Positions 44,108 through 53,443 of a DNA stretch of 64,000 nucleotides are shown in pieces (position 1 is the stretch's first letter; every line of letters begins with the position of its first letter). The notes under the pieces were generated by a model. The model was given only the letters and a program-made list of their open reading frames with translations, searched no databases and was not told the origin of the DNA. A program made the translations under genes and the position numbers. Source of the DNA: an uncultured Flavobacteriaceae bacterium (GTDB lineage Bacteria; Bacteroidota; Bacteroidia; Flavobacteriales; Flavobacteriaceae); assembly GCA_947486785.1 (NCBI GenBank), contig CANKUU010000004.1, forward strand, positions 124,001-188,000. The letters run 5' to 3'.

Positions 44108-45685
44108 CTAAATTAATGGCAATTTAATGTAGAAAGTACTTCCTTTTCCTTTTTCACTTTCTGCATAAACCTCGCCTTGATGATCTTCTACTATTTTTTT
44201 AACGTAAGCAAGACCTAGGCCATGCCCTTTTACATTGTGTATATCTCCGGTATGTTCTCTATAGAACTTTTCAAATACTTTATTAACGACAGCTTTGCTC
44301 ATACCAGGACCTTGATCTTGAATTTTCAAAACAATGTTGTTCTTAACTAATTCTGTTGAAACATCAATTTTTGGTGAATCTATTGAATACTTAACTGCGT
44401 TATCTAGGATATTTACAATAACATTTGTAAAATGCATCTCGTTTGCTAAAACATCACATCTGGCAGCGCTCAAGTCAGCTTCAATATATCCGCCTCTATC
44501 GTCTACTATTAATTCTACATGTGTAATGGCATCATTTATTATGTCGTGTAAATCTACCCTATCCTTACTAATATCAAGCTGATTTTTTTCTAATTTTGAA
44601 ATTCTTAGTACATTTTCCACTTGGGCATGCATTCGCTTGTTTTCGTCTCGAATCATCTGCAAATACCTTAAAACTTTTTCTTTATCATCAATAACCTTAG
44701 GATTCTTAATTGCTTCTACCGCAAGATTAATGGTTGCAATGGGCGTTTTAAATTCGTGAGTCATATTGTTGATAAAATCCGTCTTTATCTCTGAAATCTG
44801 TTTTTGACGAATTAGTTGATAAATAGCACTTGAATATGATGCTATAATTATTAATGTAAACAGCAAAGATAAAATAGCCAAACTTAATATAGAGTCTATT
44901 AAAAATTGCTTTTTCTTTGGAAATGAAAGTAAAAGCGAAAAATTTGTATTCTCTTCACTATCCGTAAATATCGGTGCTTGATAAAGTCCTGTTTTCTTAT
45001 ATTTAAACCCCTTTGATTTTACTTTGGTTGGTAAGCCATTGCTATAAATACCATATTCATAATTGATATCAATTTTTCTATTTTCAAGCTCTCGGTTTAA
45101 GAGAAGTTGTATTTCTTGATTAGATACTCTCTTATGAATTGGTGTTTTTTTGGCTAATTCACTAAAAACATCTTGAAAAGCAGCTTTTTGAACAGCATTT
45201 AAACCCCCTATCTTTTCCATCTTTTGCATTGGCGTTAGGGCATACTGTTTGCCATCAAACCCATACTCCTCTTTTATAACCGTTGTCCTTCTTTTACTGG
45301 TAAAATTTTTAATTGTGGTTGTATCATCACTATTACTGTCAAATAGCGTGTAAGGTATGTTATAATCTTCTTCTAAAATACCATGCTCATAAAGTCGAAG
45401 TTCGTTAGAATCAACATCGCGGTAACCGAACATGATATTGGTTAGATTACCACCAACCAACTCACCAACACTATCTTTAAGATTTAAGTAGCGGTCGGTA
45501 TAATTTTTACGTTCTCTTGCCTCAATTTTATCGGTGACTTTATTTAAGGCTTCTGTAACAGCATTCGAAAATTGTTCTTCTTTATTTTCAACGGATTTCT
45601 TAATCCAATAAAACTGAACTGCAATTATTCCAATGAGTGAGAGGCTCATTAAAATCACCAAAAGCACAAATAACCTCTTATTCAT
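44108..45685 (-). CDS. sensor histidine kinase (RprX-like)
   Basis: 525 residues. Two membrane helices (about 5-25 and 265-290) enclose a periplasmic sensor of about 240 residues, followed directly by the kinase core: the H-box is MTHEFKTPIATINLAVEAI, the N-box is ANEMHFTNVIVNILDNAVKYS, G1/G2 are KIQDQGPGMS and KGHGLGLAYVKKIVEDHQG. No HAMP or PAS domain is evident. The sensor part begins with EQFSNAVTEALNKVTDKIE, as in RprX-type kinases of Bacteroidota. A TAATTTTG box lies seven bases before the ATG. The partner regulator follows after 5 bp. Confidence 0.92.
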   Translation of the reverse strand: MNKRLFVLLVILMSLSLIGIIAVQFYWIKKSVENKEEQFSNAVTEALNKVTDKIEARERKNYTDRYLNLKDSVGELVGGNLTNIMFGYRDVDSNELRLYEHGILEEDYNIPYTLFDSNSDDTTTIKNFTSKRRTTVIKEEYGFDGKQYALTPMQKMEKIGGLNAVQKAAFQDVFSELAKKTPIHKRVSNQEIQLLLNRELENRKIDINYEYGIYSNGLPTKVKSKGFKYKKTGLYQAPIFTDSEENTNFSLLLSFPKKKQFLIDSILSLAILSLLFTLIIIASYSSAIYQLIRQKQISEIKTDFINNMTHEFKTPIATINLAVEAIKNPKVIDDKEKVLRYLQMIRDENKRMHAQVENVLRISKLEKNQLDISKDRVDLHDIINDAITHVELIVDDRGGYIEADLSAARCDVLANEMHFTNVIVNILDNAVKYSIDSPKIDVSTELVKNNIVLKIQDQGPGMSKAVVNKVFEKFYREHTGDIHNVKGHGLGLAYVKKIVEDHQGEVYAESEKGKGSTFYIKLPLI

Positions 45686-45692
45686 CTTTAAA

Positions 45693-45700
45693 CAAAATTA
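45693..45700 (-). promoter_or_regulatory. -7 box (TAATTTTG) seven bases before the kinase ATG
   Basis: A perfect TAnnTTTG on minus, seven bases upstream of the ATG at 45685, which would leave a leader of about three bases. It offers an internal promoter for the two-component pair, separate from the fabI-coaE genes upstream. Confidence 0.45.
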
Positions 45701-45765
45701 AAGATTATAGTTATATCCAAATACACGTTTAACCAAACCTTAACAGAAATGTTAAAAAAACATAC

Positions 45766-46353
45766 TTAAGACCAATTCTTAACAAGAGTATTATGTACTT
45801 TACTTACTTTTTCTTTAGTTTTTGTTAGATCTGTATTTTCTATAAGATAGTCAGACAACGGTGCTTTTTTACTATCAGACAATTGATTTTTTATACGATC
45901 AATAATTGCTTTTTTAGAAATACCACTTCTTTTTATGACCCTATTGATTCGGTCTAGCTCTGGTGCGGTAACCAAAATTATTTTGTCATAAAAATCTTGT
46001 GCCGAATTCTCAAATATCAAAGCCGTCTCTTGAATGACATAGGGAGAATTTTGCTGTTTAGCCCACTCTAAAAAATGCTTTCTTACCGCGGGATGAACAA
46101 TTGCATTTAGTTGTTGAAGTAAAATTTTATTTTCAAAAATTTTCTCAGCAATATAATTTTTGTTTAACTCTTTGCTGTTATAAGCCTTTTCTCCTAAGAG
46201 CTCAATTATTGCGTTTTTTACTCTTTTTGATGACTTCATTAACTTTTGCGCCTCTACATCTGAATTGTAAACAGGCACGCCTAGCTCAATAAAAAACTGA
46301 GCAACGGTTGTTTTACCGCTTCCAATACCTCCTGTTAAACCGACAATAATCAT
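45766..46353 (-). CDS. coaE: dephospho-CoA kinase
   Basis: 195 residues. Phosphorylates the 3'-hydroxyl of dephospho-CoA, the last step of CoA synthesis. The P-loop is MIIVGLTGGIGSGKTTVAQ at the very start, followed by VPVYNSDVEAQKLM, AIVHPAVRKHFLEW and the lid region RINRVIKRSGISKKAIIDRI. The start overlaps the stop of the YbbR-like gene by four bases (ATGA), so the two are co-translated. CoaBC of the same pathway is encoded 6-7 kb away in the window. Confidence 0.96.
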   Translation of the reverse strand: MIIVGLTGGIGSGKTTVAQFFIELGVPVYNSDVEAQKLMKSSKRVKNAIIELLGEKAYNSKELNKNYIAEKIFENKILLQQLNAIVHPAVRKHFLEWAKQQNSPYVIQETALIFENSAQDFYDKIILVTAPELDRINRVIKRSGISKKAIIDRIKNQLSDSKKAPLSDYLIENTDLTKTKEKVSKVHNTLVKNWS

Positions 46354-47306
46354 TTTCGCTCTACAATATATTCCACCTCGGTATTTTCTAAATAAGCCCT
46401 AAAAAGATTTGTTGGCCTTTTACTTAGTTTCAATACCATTCTTTTAGCTGCACCTTCCTTTACTTGGTTGTAATCGGCTATTACTTTAAACGCAGAAATA
46501 TCTATTTCTTTTAAACTATCTAAAGTGCCCATACAAATAACAGCTACTTCTTTTGGAAAAGTTTTAATTACTATATTCTTTGGCAGATTTAAAATAGTAA
46601 TCGGAACTATGACTTTTTTTTCAGAAAATTTTGAAACTCTTCCACTAATAATTACCGATTGCGAAGAGAACGTCGCGTGTTTTAAATTTTCTGATTTAAT
46701 TAAGGCGCTTTTTTTAGAAAAATTAGACGTTAAATTCGTTAAAAATATTTCAGATGTTCTTACATAACTAAGTGTGTCGATTTTATTTTTAGGGCCTTTA
46801 ATTAGTATAGAATCTGGTTTAATATTCAAAACACCATCGAGCAGATAATTTTGTTCTAGGTTTATTTGAATATTTGGCTTTACAGGTACTTTTTTACTTG
46901 TCACTTCTTGAAAATCGAAAAAAATAGTGTCATTCATAACTTCAAGTAACTTCATTGAACCCGGTAACTGCTTTTCAATTTGTTTCCAATATTTTGTTTT
47001 AGGCAAAAAGTATTTAGTGTCTTTTTTTATGGCATTAGAGATATCAATATTTATATCTTTTTTAAATAAGCTCATTCCTAAAAACTGAAACCCTAAGGCA
47101 TCAAGCTTTATGCCTAATTTTGTGTGAGAGGCTTCAATCAGCATATAGTTATCCGGAAGATTTGTAAATTCTAAATTAAACTCTGTACCCCCTTCGAAGG
47201 TATTTGACAACTTGCTAATAAACCAAATTGAAGTTGAAATACACAAAAAAACCAGAAACAATTTGGCTTCTCGCTCTTTAAGCTTTTCTATAATCTTTTT
47301 TATCAC
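46350..47306 (-). CDS. YbbR-like domain protein (CdaR-type)
   Basis: 318 residues with one N-terminal membrane segment (about 16-31, FLVFLCISTSIWFISKL), then extracytoplasmic YbbR-like repeats: LPDNYMLIEASHTKLGIKL, KVPVKPNIQINLEQNYLLDG with PDSILIKGPKNKIDTL, and VPITILNLPKNIVIKTFP with EVAVICMGTLDSL. The repeated vPV/I...v.P..v.v.G pattern is typical of the family. In Firmicutes CdaR regulates the diadenylate cyclase; in Bacteroidota the role is unclear. No diadenylate cyclase gene is nearby. It lies between a glycosyltransferase and coaE in one tight operon. Confidence 0.85.
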   Translation of the reverse strand: MIKKIIEKLKEREAKLFLVFLCISTSIWFISKLSNTFEGGTEFNLEFTNLPDNYMLIEASHTKLGIKLDALGFQFLGMSLFKKDINIDISNAIKKDTKYFLPKTKYWKQIEKQLPGSMKLLEVMNDTIFFDFQEVTSKKVPVKPNIQINLEQNYLLDGVLNIKPDSILIKGPKNKIDTLSYVRTSEIFLTNLTSNFSKKSALIKSENLKHATFSSQSVIISGRVSKFSEKKVIVPITILNLPKNIVIKTFPKEVAVICMGTLDSLKEIDISAFKVIADYNQVKEGAAKRMVLKLSKRPTNLFRAYLENTEVEYIVERK

Positions 47307-47308
47307 CG

Positions 47309-48316
47309 CTATTTTTTATTAAAAAATAATTCAGGAAAAACTTCCTCGGGCTTTTTATTACTCAGAGCCAAGCATATGGTTGATTTTAAAAAACCATAAC
47401 CATATCCAAAAAATTGTATAGCTACTGCCACTAAAGATAATAATGCAATACCTAAACTTCTATTTTTTATTATGGAATCGATGAAAATTAAAATAAAATA
47501 CAATACAAACAAACACATTGGTTGCACAAAACCAACCATAAAAAAAATAAAAGCTAAAATAAATCCAAAACAAAACAAAGTAGGAAACCAATAGGTAAGT
47601 TTAGATGTACTAGGGTGCCAAATATTTAGGATAGGCCTTACCATACCAAATTTATTTACTTGGTTAAAAAACTTAGCCCAATTAATTCTTCTTTTATGAT
47701 AGACAAAGGCTTTGGAAATTAATTTAGTTTTATAGTTTTTTTGCCAAAGCCTAAAAGTTAAATCAGGATCTTCACCAGGATGAATATGCCCATAACCGCC
47801 AACATCTTGAAACGCGGTTTTAGAAATTCCCATATTAAAACTTCGTGGCTGAAATTTATCTAAGGCCTTTTCATTACCACGTATTCCACCTGTGGTAAGT
47901 ACCGCTGTCATAGCATAGTTAATTGCTTTTTGAACGCTAGTAAATGAGTCGTGAGCTGCATCTGGACCACCATAACAATGCACGAAATTCTCTGAAAGTG
48001 ACCTAGAAACTACCGCTAAATAATTCGAAGGTAACAAGCAATCGGAGTCTAAAATTATATAATAATTTCCTTGAGCTCGCCGCATGCCATAGTTTCTAGA
48101 ATCACCAGGGCCAGAATTTGGCTTTTTTAAATACAAAATATGTAGTTGATCTATAAAATCATCAATAATATGCTGAGATGATTGTGTTGAGCCGTCTTCA
48201 ATAATTACAATTTCATAGGGCGCTGTATAGTTTTGCTTAACAAAACTCATTAATAACTCTTTAATCTCTTCTGGGCGATTATATACGGGAATAATAAAAG
48301 AAAAATATAACTGCAT
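47309..48316 (-). CDS. glycosyltransferase family 2, membrane-associated
   Basis: 335 residues. The catalytic domain (about 1-230) begins FSFIIPVYNRPEEIKELL and has PYEIVIIEDGS (nucleotide-sugar strand), NSGPGDSRNYGMRRAQGNY, YIILDSDCLLP (DxD-type site) and GGYGHIHPGEDPDLTFRLW with the EDxxxxxR-like acceptor motif. Two to three hydrophobic helices follow (about 245-310), so it sits at the inner membrane. Such enzymes add sugars to lipid-linked or surface glycans. Two bases separate it from the YbbR-like gene, and fabI ends 45 bp upstream. Confidence 0.88.
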   Translation of the reverse strand: MQLYFSFIIPVYNRPEEIKELLMSFVKQNYTAPYEIVIIEDGSTQSSQHIIDDFIDQLHILYLKKPNSGPGDSRNYGMRRAQGNYYIILDSDCLLPSNYLAVVSRSLSENFVHCYGGPDAAHDSFTSVQKAINYAMTAVLTTGGIRGNEKALDKFQPRSFNMGISKTAFQDVGGYGHIHPGEDPDLTFRLWQKNYKTKLISKAFVYHKRRINWAKFFNQVNKFGMVRPILNIWHPSTSKLTYWFPTLFCFGFILAFIFFMVGFVQPMCLFVLYFILIFIDSIIKNRSLGIALLSLVAVAIQFFGYGYGFLKSTICLALSNKKPEEVFPELFFNKK

Positions 48317-48360
48317 TATGAGACTAAGATTAAATTAGCGTGAGCCTAATATGCTGATGC

Positions 48361-49173
48361 TTAATTAGAAAACTTTTCTATAATCTCTTGACTCACTCCT
48401 GTATTTGAAAAACCGCCGTCGTGAAAAAGATTTTGCATGGTAACCTTTTTGGTTAAATCTGAAAATAGCGTGATGGTATAATTTGCACAATCTTCGGCAG
48501 TAGCGTTACCTAATGGCGACATTTTTTCAGCGTAGCTTATAAAACCATCAAAACCTTTAACCCCTTGCCCTGCAGTTGTTGCAGTCGGTGATTGAGAAAT
48601 AGTATTTACACGTACATTTTTTTCTTTTCCGTAGAAATAACCAAAACTTCTTGCAACAGATTCAAGATAGGCTTTATTGTCTGCCATATCATTGTAATCT
48701 GGAAATGTACGTTGTGCAGCCATATACGTTAAAGCTACAATACTACCCCATTCATTCATTGCATCAGCCTTATACAGGCTTTGCATTACTTTGTGAAAAG
48801 ATAGTGCAGATACATCCCAACCTTTAGCCGTAAAATCGTATTTCTCATCAGTATACGCTCTTCCTTTTCTAACATTTACTGACATGCCAATAGAATGTAA
48901 AATAAAATCTAACTTACCACCGAGTAGCTCTACCGATTTACTAATTAAATTTTTTAAATCTTCTTCGCTTGTGGCGTCTGCAGCAATGATTTCTGAATTT
49001 GTTTGAGCTGCCAAATCTTTAATCTGCCCCATTCTCATTGCTATTGGCGCATTTGACAAAACAAAAATTCCGCCCTCTTCATGCACACGCTCTGCCGTTT
49101 TCCATGCTATCGAATTCGGATCTAATGCACCGAAAATTATTCCTCTTTTACCTTTTAATAAATTAAATGCCAT
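48361..49173 (-). CDS. fabI: enoyl-[acyl-carrier-protein] reductase (NADH)
   Basis: 270 residues. Reduces trans-2-enoyl-ACP in the last step of each fatty-acid elongation cycle. SDR fold with the divergent FabI nucleotide motif GKRGIIFGALDPNSIAWKTAE and HSIGMSVN; the catalytic Tyr and Lys are in YNDMADNKAYLES with the Y-x6-K spacing that marks FabI (classic SDRs have Y-x3-K); SQSPTATTAGQGVKGF is the substrate-loop region. It is the first gene of the minus-strand run towards the two-component pair and is separated from recN by about 130 bp. Confidence 0.95.
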   Translation of the reverse strand: MAFNLLKGKRGIIFGALDPNSIAWKTAERVHEEGGIFVLSNAPIAMRMGQIKDLAAQTNSEIIAADATSEEDLKNLISKSVELLGGKLDFILHSIGMSVNVRKGRAYTDEKYDFTAKGWDVSALSFHKVMQSLYKADAMNEWGSIVALTYMAAQRTFPDYNDMADNKAYLESVARSFGYFYGKEKNVRVNTISQSPTATTAGQGVKGFDGFISYAEKMSPLGNATAEDCANYTITLFSDLTKKVTMQNLFHDGGFSNTGVSQEIIEKFSN

Positions 49174-49303
49174 ATGATATAATTATTTTAAGAATTCAAA
49201 GGTATTAAAAAACTAAGTTCATCAGTTTCTATCGAAGCACTTAAAATGACATTAAAATTAACTTAAACTATTCTTCAGCTATTCAAATAAAAAAAATCAT
49301 CTT

Positions 49304-50956
49304 TTAATTCAATAATTGCCTTGCATGCGCTAAGGCTGAATCTGAAACGTCTTTTCCACCTAACATTTCCGCTAACTCTACAATTCTTTCTTCAACTGTT
49401 AATTGCTTCATTCTGGTATGAGTTACGCCGTTTTCATCAATTTTATAAACTTTAAAATGATGATCTCCTTTTGAAGCAACTTGCGGCAAATGGGTAATTG
49501 AAAATATTTGCATGGTTTTACTCATTGCCAACATAATATCTCCCATTTTATTTGAAATTTCTCCAGATACTCCGGTATCAATTTCATCGAACATTAAAGT
49601 AGGCAAGTGTTCGTATTTAGCCAAAATAGATTTAATTGAAAGCATAATTCTAGAAAGTTCGCCACCTGAAGCTACTTTTTTAAGCTCTCCATAGTCGGCA
49701 CCCTTATTGGCTGAAAACAAAAAAGTTAAGTCGTCAACACCATTTAGCTTAAAATCAGAGGCTCTTGTAATCTCTATTTTAAAAGAAGCATTTGCCATAC
49801 CCAAAACAACTAAACTTTCTTCAAGCTGTTTTTTTAATTGTGGCAGTATTTTTAATCTGCTGTCAGTAAGTTGTTTTGCCAAGTGTTGTAACTCTTGCTT
49901 CGTTTCTGAAAGTTCTTTCTCTTTTGCTTTAATATTCGCATCTAAATTTTCGGTAACACTAACCTTTTCTTCTAAATGGGCCTTTATGTCTAGTAAATCG
50001 CTAACGTTAGATACGTGATGTTTTTTTTGTAAATCAAAAAGTGTCTGTAATTTGGCACCTACTTCCTCTAATAATTGCGGATTAGCTTCTACATTATCTT
50101 GAAAAGACTGAAGCTCTACAGCAATATCGTCTAATTCTATAGATACCGATTGAATACGCTCACTAAGTAGCTTATACTGCGTACCAAAGTTTGATAATTT
50201 ACTAGATACAAGCTTTAACTCATTTAACAAGTTTAATATCCCTATCTGTTCGTCATTCAGTAATGTATGGCCTGTTGCAAGTTGCTCAATAATATTTTCA
50301 ACATTATTGAGCTGCTCGTACTGCTCTTCCAACTCTTCTTGCATACCTAATTTTAAGGTAGCACTTTCTAACTCTTGGAGTAGAAAACTATTATAATCGT
50401 GCTCTTTTGTTGCACTTTCTTGAGAATCTAAAAGATCAACAAGTTCTTTTGAAATAGTTTTATATGAAATTAATTGCTTTTCGTAATTTTTTAAAAGTGA
50501 TGAGTTATCCGCTAAAGCATCGACTACTTTTAACTGAAAATCGTTAGTGGCCAACTGCATGGTTTCATGTTGAGAGTGCACATCTATAAGTTGCTTACCT
50601 AACTGAGAAAGTATCGCCAGAGTTATTGGCGTGTCGTTAATAAACGCTCGAGATTTGCCACTAGGCAGTATTTCTCGTCGTATAATAGTAGCATCCTCAT
50701 AATCTAAATCATGAATTTTAAAAAAATCATTAAGCTTGTATTTAGCAATCTCAAATTCTGCCTCAATAATACACTTTTCATCATTTCTCCGTAGTGCATT
50801 TAAATCGGCTCTTTTTCCTAAAACTAAAGATAGCCCACCTAACAAAATAGACTTACCGGCACCTGTTTCACCTGTGATACTCGTAAAACCTTTTGTAAAC
50901 GAGACATTCAGTTCATCAATTAAAGCGTAATTTTTTATAGAAAGATTTCTTAGCAC
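49304..50956 (-). CDS. recN: DNA repair protein RecN
   Basis: 550 residues, an SMC-like ATPase for double-strand-break repair. The N-terminus LRNLSIKNYALIDELNVSF and Walker A GETGAGKSILLGGL are typical; a long coiled coil (about 165-380) contains the zipper turn; the C-terminal ATPase half has KKVASGGELSRIMLSIKSIL (signature) and LMFDEIDTGVSGEISNKMG (Walker B). The GTG start at 50956 is supported by alignment of MLRNLSIKNYAL with the usual RecN beginning. It is the last gene of the bamD operon, following the DUF4835 gene by 53 bp. Confidence 0.96.
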   Translation of the reverse strand: MLRNLSIKNYALIDELNVSFTKGFTSITGETGAGKSILLGGLSLVLGKRADLNALRRNDEKCIIEAEFEIAKYKLNDFFKIHDLDYEDATIIRREILPSGKSRAFINDTPITLAILSQLGKQLIDVHSQHETMQLATNDFQLKVVDALADNSSLLKNYEKQLISYKTISKELVDLLDSQESATKEHDYNSFLLQELESATLKLGMQEELEEQYEQLNNVENIIEQLATGHTLLNDEQIGILNLLNELKLVSSKLSNFGTQYKLLSERIQSVSIELDDIAVELQSFQDNVEANPQLLEEVGAKLQTLFDLQKKHHVSNVSDLLDIKAHLEEKVSVTENLDANIKAKEKELSETKQELQHLAKQLTDSRLKILPQLKKQLEESLVVLGMANASFKIEITRASDFKLNGVDDLTFLFSANKGADYGELKKVASGGELSRIMLSIKSILAKYEHLPTLMFDEIDTGVSGEISNKMGDIMLAMSKTMQIFSITHLPQVASKGDHHFKVYKIDENGVTHTRMKQLTVEERIVELAEMLGGKDVSDSALAHARQLLN

Positions 50957-51009
50957 TCTTTATGTTATTAGTGCCGTAAAGATAATTTATATTTTAGTTA
51001 TAATATAAA

Positions 51010-51897
51010 TCAATATTTAATATCGTTCCAAGTACTCGAATAATAAGGTGCAACCTTATTTAAAGTTTCTTTTAGTTTAACTATATCAACCTTTGGACCG
51101 TCTGAAAAAATGTTCTTTATTTCTTCAGATTTTGCATCAAAAAAGGTTTGAATCAAAAACGCATTCGGTCTGCGCTTTTGCATTGTTTCAAATAATTTAA
51201 AGGTGCCTGCTATTACTTGTTTACCAGTACTATTGTTATCGCCAATAATATCTAATCCTTTACGGTGATAATTATACATTGCTACGCGATACTCTCGATA
51301 GGTATTTGACAATAAATTATCTATTAGTTCGAAGCGACTTCTATTTTCTGAAGGGCTCCAGCCTGCAAAATTGGTGCCTTGAGCCTGTGTCGTAATTTTC
51401 TGAGCCACTCTAAAATGCTCTGTACCGCCCTCTAATCTAAAAGTATCGGCATCTAAACCGAGTATTATATTAATGTAATACGCTAAAACTCCAACCAAAT
51501 TAGAATCGTAAACATTTTCATTAAAAATTAAGGGTTGAAATTCAATATACTCAAAAGACAGGTTGTTATCTTTATAATTAAATATTGGCGTTTTGTAGGA
51601 GGTGTTAAAAACTGGACGTGACGATTGCAGTTGTAAAGTAGCATTGAATCTATTTGATTCATATTTTGTAATCGTTATAAATATTTGGGCATCTATACGC
51701 TCATTTTCTCGAAATGTTTTGGTTGACCATATTCCTTTATTAACAAAATCATTCAATGATCTTTCTAAAGTTTTAAATACAGGCAAATTACCCTGTGATA
51801 ATTGGTCTGAATTAACAGTAATTTTACAATTCAACTCTTGTGCTATTCCGAAAAAAGAAAAGAGACTAAAAATGCTTATTAATAAGATATTACGCAT
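51010..51897 (-). CDS. DUF4835-family secreted protein
   Basis: 295 residues with a signal peptide cleaved after about FFGIAQ (residue 19). The mature part starts ELNCKITVNSDQLSQGN and has LERSLNDFVNKGIWS, YYINIILGLDADTFRLEGG and FAGWSPSENRSRFELIDNLL, which identify DUF4835, a Bacteroidota periplasmic family of unknown function. It is found beside coaBC and recN in many Bacteroidota; here it overlaps the coaBC stop by 8 bp. Its constant position between CoA synthesis and DNA repair genes does not reveal its role; its place in a bamD operon makes an envelope function plausible. Confidence 0.87.
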   Translation of the reverse strand: MRNILLISIFSLFSFFGIAQELNCKITVNSDQLSQGNLPVFKTLERSLNDFVNKGIWSTKTFRENERIDAQIFITITKYESNRFNATLQLQSSRPVFNTSYKTPIFNYKDNNLSFEYIEFQPLIFNENVYDSNLVGVLAYYINIILGLDADTFRLEGGTEHFRVAQKITTQAQGTNFAGWSPSENRSRFELIDNLLSNTYREYRVAMYNYHRKGLDIIGDNNSTGKQVIAGTFKLFETMQKRRPNAFLIQTFFDAKSEEIKNIFSDGPKVDIVKLKETLNKVAPYYSSTWNDIKY

Positions 51898-53095
51898 TTA
51901 TTCTACTTATTATTTCTGAGATTATATCAGCTGCAACCGCGGCCTTACTTTTTAATTTAAACGCTTTAATGTTTGAATTCTTGTCTATAAAGGTTATTTT
52001 ATTCGTTGGCTTACCAAAACCCGCCCCTGAATCGTTTAAAGAATTTAATACTATTGCATCTAAATTTTTCTTTTTAAGCTTTCCTTTTGCATTTTTAAGC
52101 TCGTTCTCCGTTTCGAGTGCAAACCCCACTAAAAACTGATCCTTTTTCTGCTGGCCTAGCGATAAAAGAATGTCTTTATTTTTGACTAATTTAATCACCA
52201 AATCATCATCAGTTTTTTTTATTTTTTGCTCTGCAACTTTTTCAGGACGATAATCGGCAACTGCAGCAGCACATATAACAATATCAGAAATAAAATAACT
52301 GCGATGCGCAGCTTCATACATCTCATCTGCAGAAACTACGTTCACTAAATCGATTGAATCATGCTCAAGCTTTAACGCGGAAGGACCAGAAATCAAAATT
52401 ACACTTGCACCCAACCGAGCTGACTGTTTGGCTAATTCATAGCCCATGAGACCAGTAGAGTGGTTTCCAATAAAACGAACCGGATCAATAGCTTCAAAGG
52501 TTGGCCCTGCTGTTATCATCACTCTTTTTCCACTAAGCGGAAGATTTTTACCTAAATGTTGCTTTATAAAATGAAGAATATCTTCAGGCTCAGCCATGCG
52601 ACCTTCTCCATGTAAACCACTAGCTAATTCACCTGAAGTTGCTGGAATCATTAAATTACCAAAAGACTGCAACTTTTCAAATGAAGCACGAGATGATGGA
52701 TGCTGATACATATCTAAATCCATCGCTGGAGCAAAAAAAACAGGACATTTAGCAGAAAGATACGCAGCTAATAATAGATTATCACAAGAGCCGTTTGCCA
52801 TCTTAGACAAGGTATTTGCTGTAGCAGGTGCAATCAACATAATATCTGCCCATAGACCCAATTCTACATGATTATTCCAATCAACACTTTCATTATCTTC
52901 ATTAATAAATGACGATAGCACAGGGTTTTTAGAGAGCGTAGCTAAGGTAAGTGGAGAAACAAAAGAGCTGGCGCTTTCCGTTAAAATTACTTTAACATTT
53001 GCACCAGCTTTAATCAATAACCTAACAAGAAAGGTAGTTTTGTATGCGGCTATTCCCCCAGTAATTCCTAAAAGAACATTTAATCCGCTTACCAT
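51890..53095 (-). CDS. coaBC: bifunctional phosphopantothenoylcysteine decarboxylase / phosphopantothenate-cysteine ligase
   Basis: About 401 residues from the ATG at 53095, four bases after the rpoZ stop. The CoaC flavoprotein half has NVLLGITGGIAAYKTTFLVRLL, ADIMLIAPATANTLSKMANGSCDNLL with the substrate-binding Asn, and the FAPAMDLDMYQHPS segment with the PAM motif. The CoaB half has KRVMITAGPTFEAIDPVRFIGN, HSTGLMGYELA, AAAVADYRPEK and NKDIL. It makes 4'-phosphopantetheine for CoA in two steps. The longer frame to 53140 overlaps rpoZ and is rejected. CoaE is encoded in the neighbouring operon. Confidence 0.95.
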   Translation of the reverse strand: MVSGLNVLLGITGGIAAYKTTFLVRLLIKAGANVKVILTESASSFVSPLTLATLSKNPVLSSFINEDNESVDWNNHVELGLWADIMLIAPATANTLSKMANGSCDNLLLAAYLSAKCPVFFAPAMDLDMYQHPSSRASFEKLQSFGNLMIPATSGELASGLHGEGRMAEPEDILHFIKQHLGKNLPLSGKRVMITAGPTFEAIDPVRFIGNHSTGLMGYELAKQSARLGASVILISGPSALKLEHDSIDLVNVVSADEMYEAAHRSYFISDIVICAAAVADYRPEKVAEQKIKKTDDDLVIKLVKNKDILLSLGQQKKDQFLVGFALETENELKNAKGKLKKKNLDAIVLNSLNDSGAGFGKPTNKITFIDKNSNIKAFKLKSKAAVAADIISEIISRINA

Positions 53096-53099
53096 ACTT

Positions 53100-53432
53100 T
53101 TAGGCGTCTTTATCTGTATTTCTGTAGTAAATTTTATCATTCAACCACTCTTCAACTGCTAAGGCGTGTGGCTTTGGTAACTTTTCATAAAACTTAGAAA
53201 CCTCAATTTGCTCTTTGTTCTCAAAAACCTCTTCGAGACTATCGCTGTACGTAGCAAACTCTTCTAACTTTTCTAAAAGCTCTTTCTTAATATCACCGTT
53301 TATCTGAACAGCTCTTTTTGCCGCTATAGAAATCGCCTCATAAATATTTTCGGTCGGCGCATCAAACTCATTCTTGTTAATGGTTGTGGTAGAAACTGGA
53401 GCGTTTGAGTTTTTTAAATCGTTCATGTTCAT
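53100..53432 (-). CDS. rpoZ: RNA polymerase omega-like subunit (Bacteroidota type)
   Basis: 110 residues. The conserved part is TENIYEAISIAAKRAVQIN, the omega helix that embraces the C-terminal tail of beta-prime, followed by the acidic stretch KKELLEKLEEFATYSDSLEE and the ending PHALAVEEWLNDKIYYRN that is particular to the Bacteroidota form. Its position between bamD and coaBC matches the usual order in the phylum. Omega assists RNA polymerase assembly. It is 11 bp downstream of bamD and 4 bp upstream of the coaBC ATG. Confidence 0.87.
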   Translation of the reverse strand: MNMNDLKNSNAPVSTTTINKNEFDAPTENIYEAISIAAKRAVQINGDIKKELLEKLEEFATYSDSLEEVFENKEQIEVSKFYEKLPKPHALAVEEWLNDKIYYRNTDKDA

Positions 53433-53443
53433 AATGATGCTTG

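Noticed and set aside
53096-53140. Longer start for coaBC at 53140
   Set aside because: It overlaps rpoZ in another frame; the ATG at 53095, four bases after the rpoZ stop, matches the conserved beginning of CoaC.
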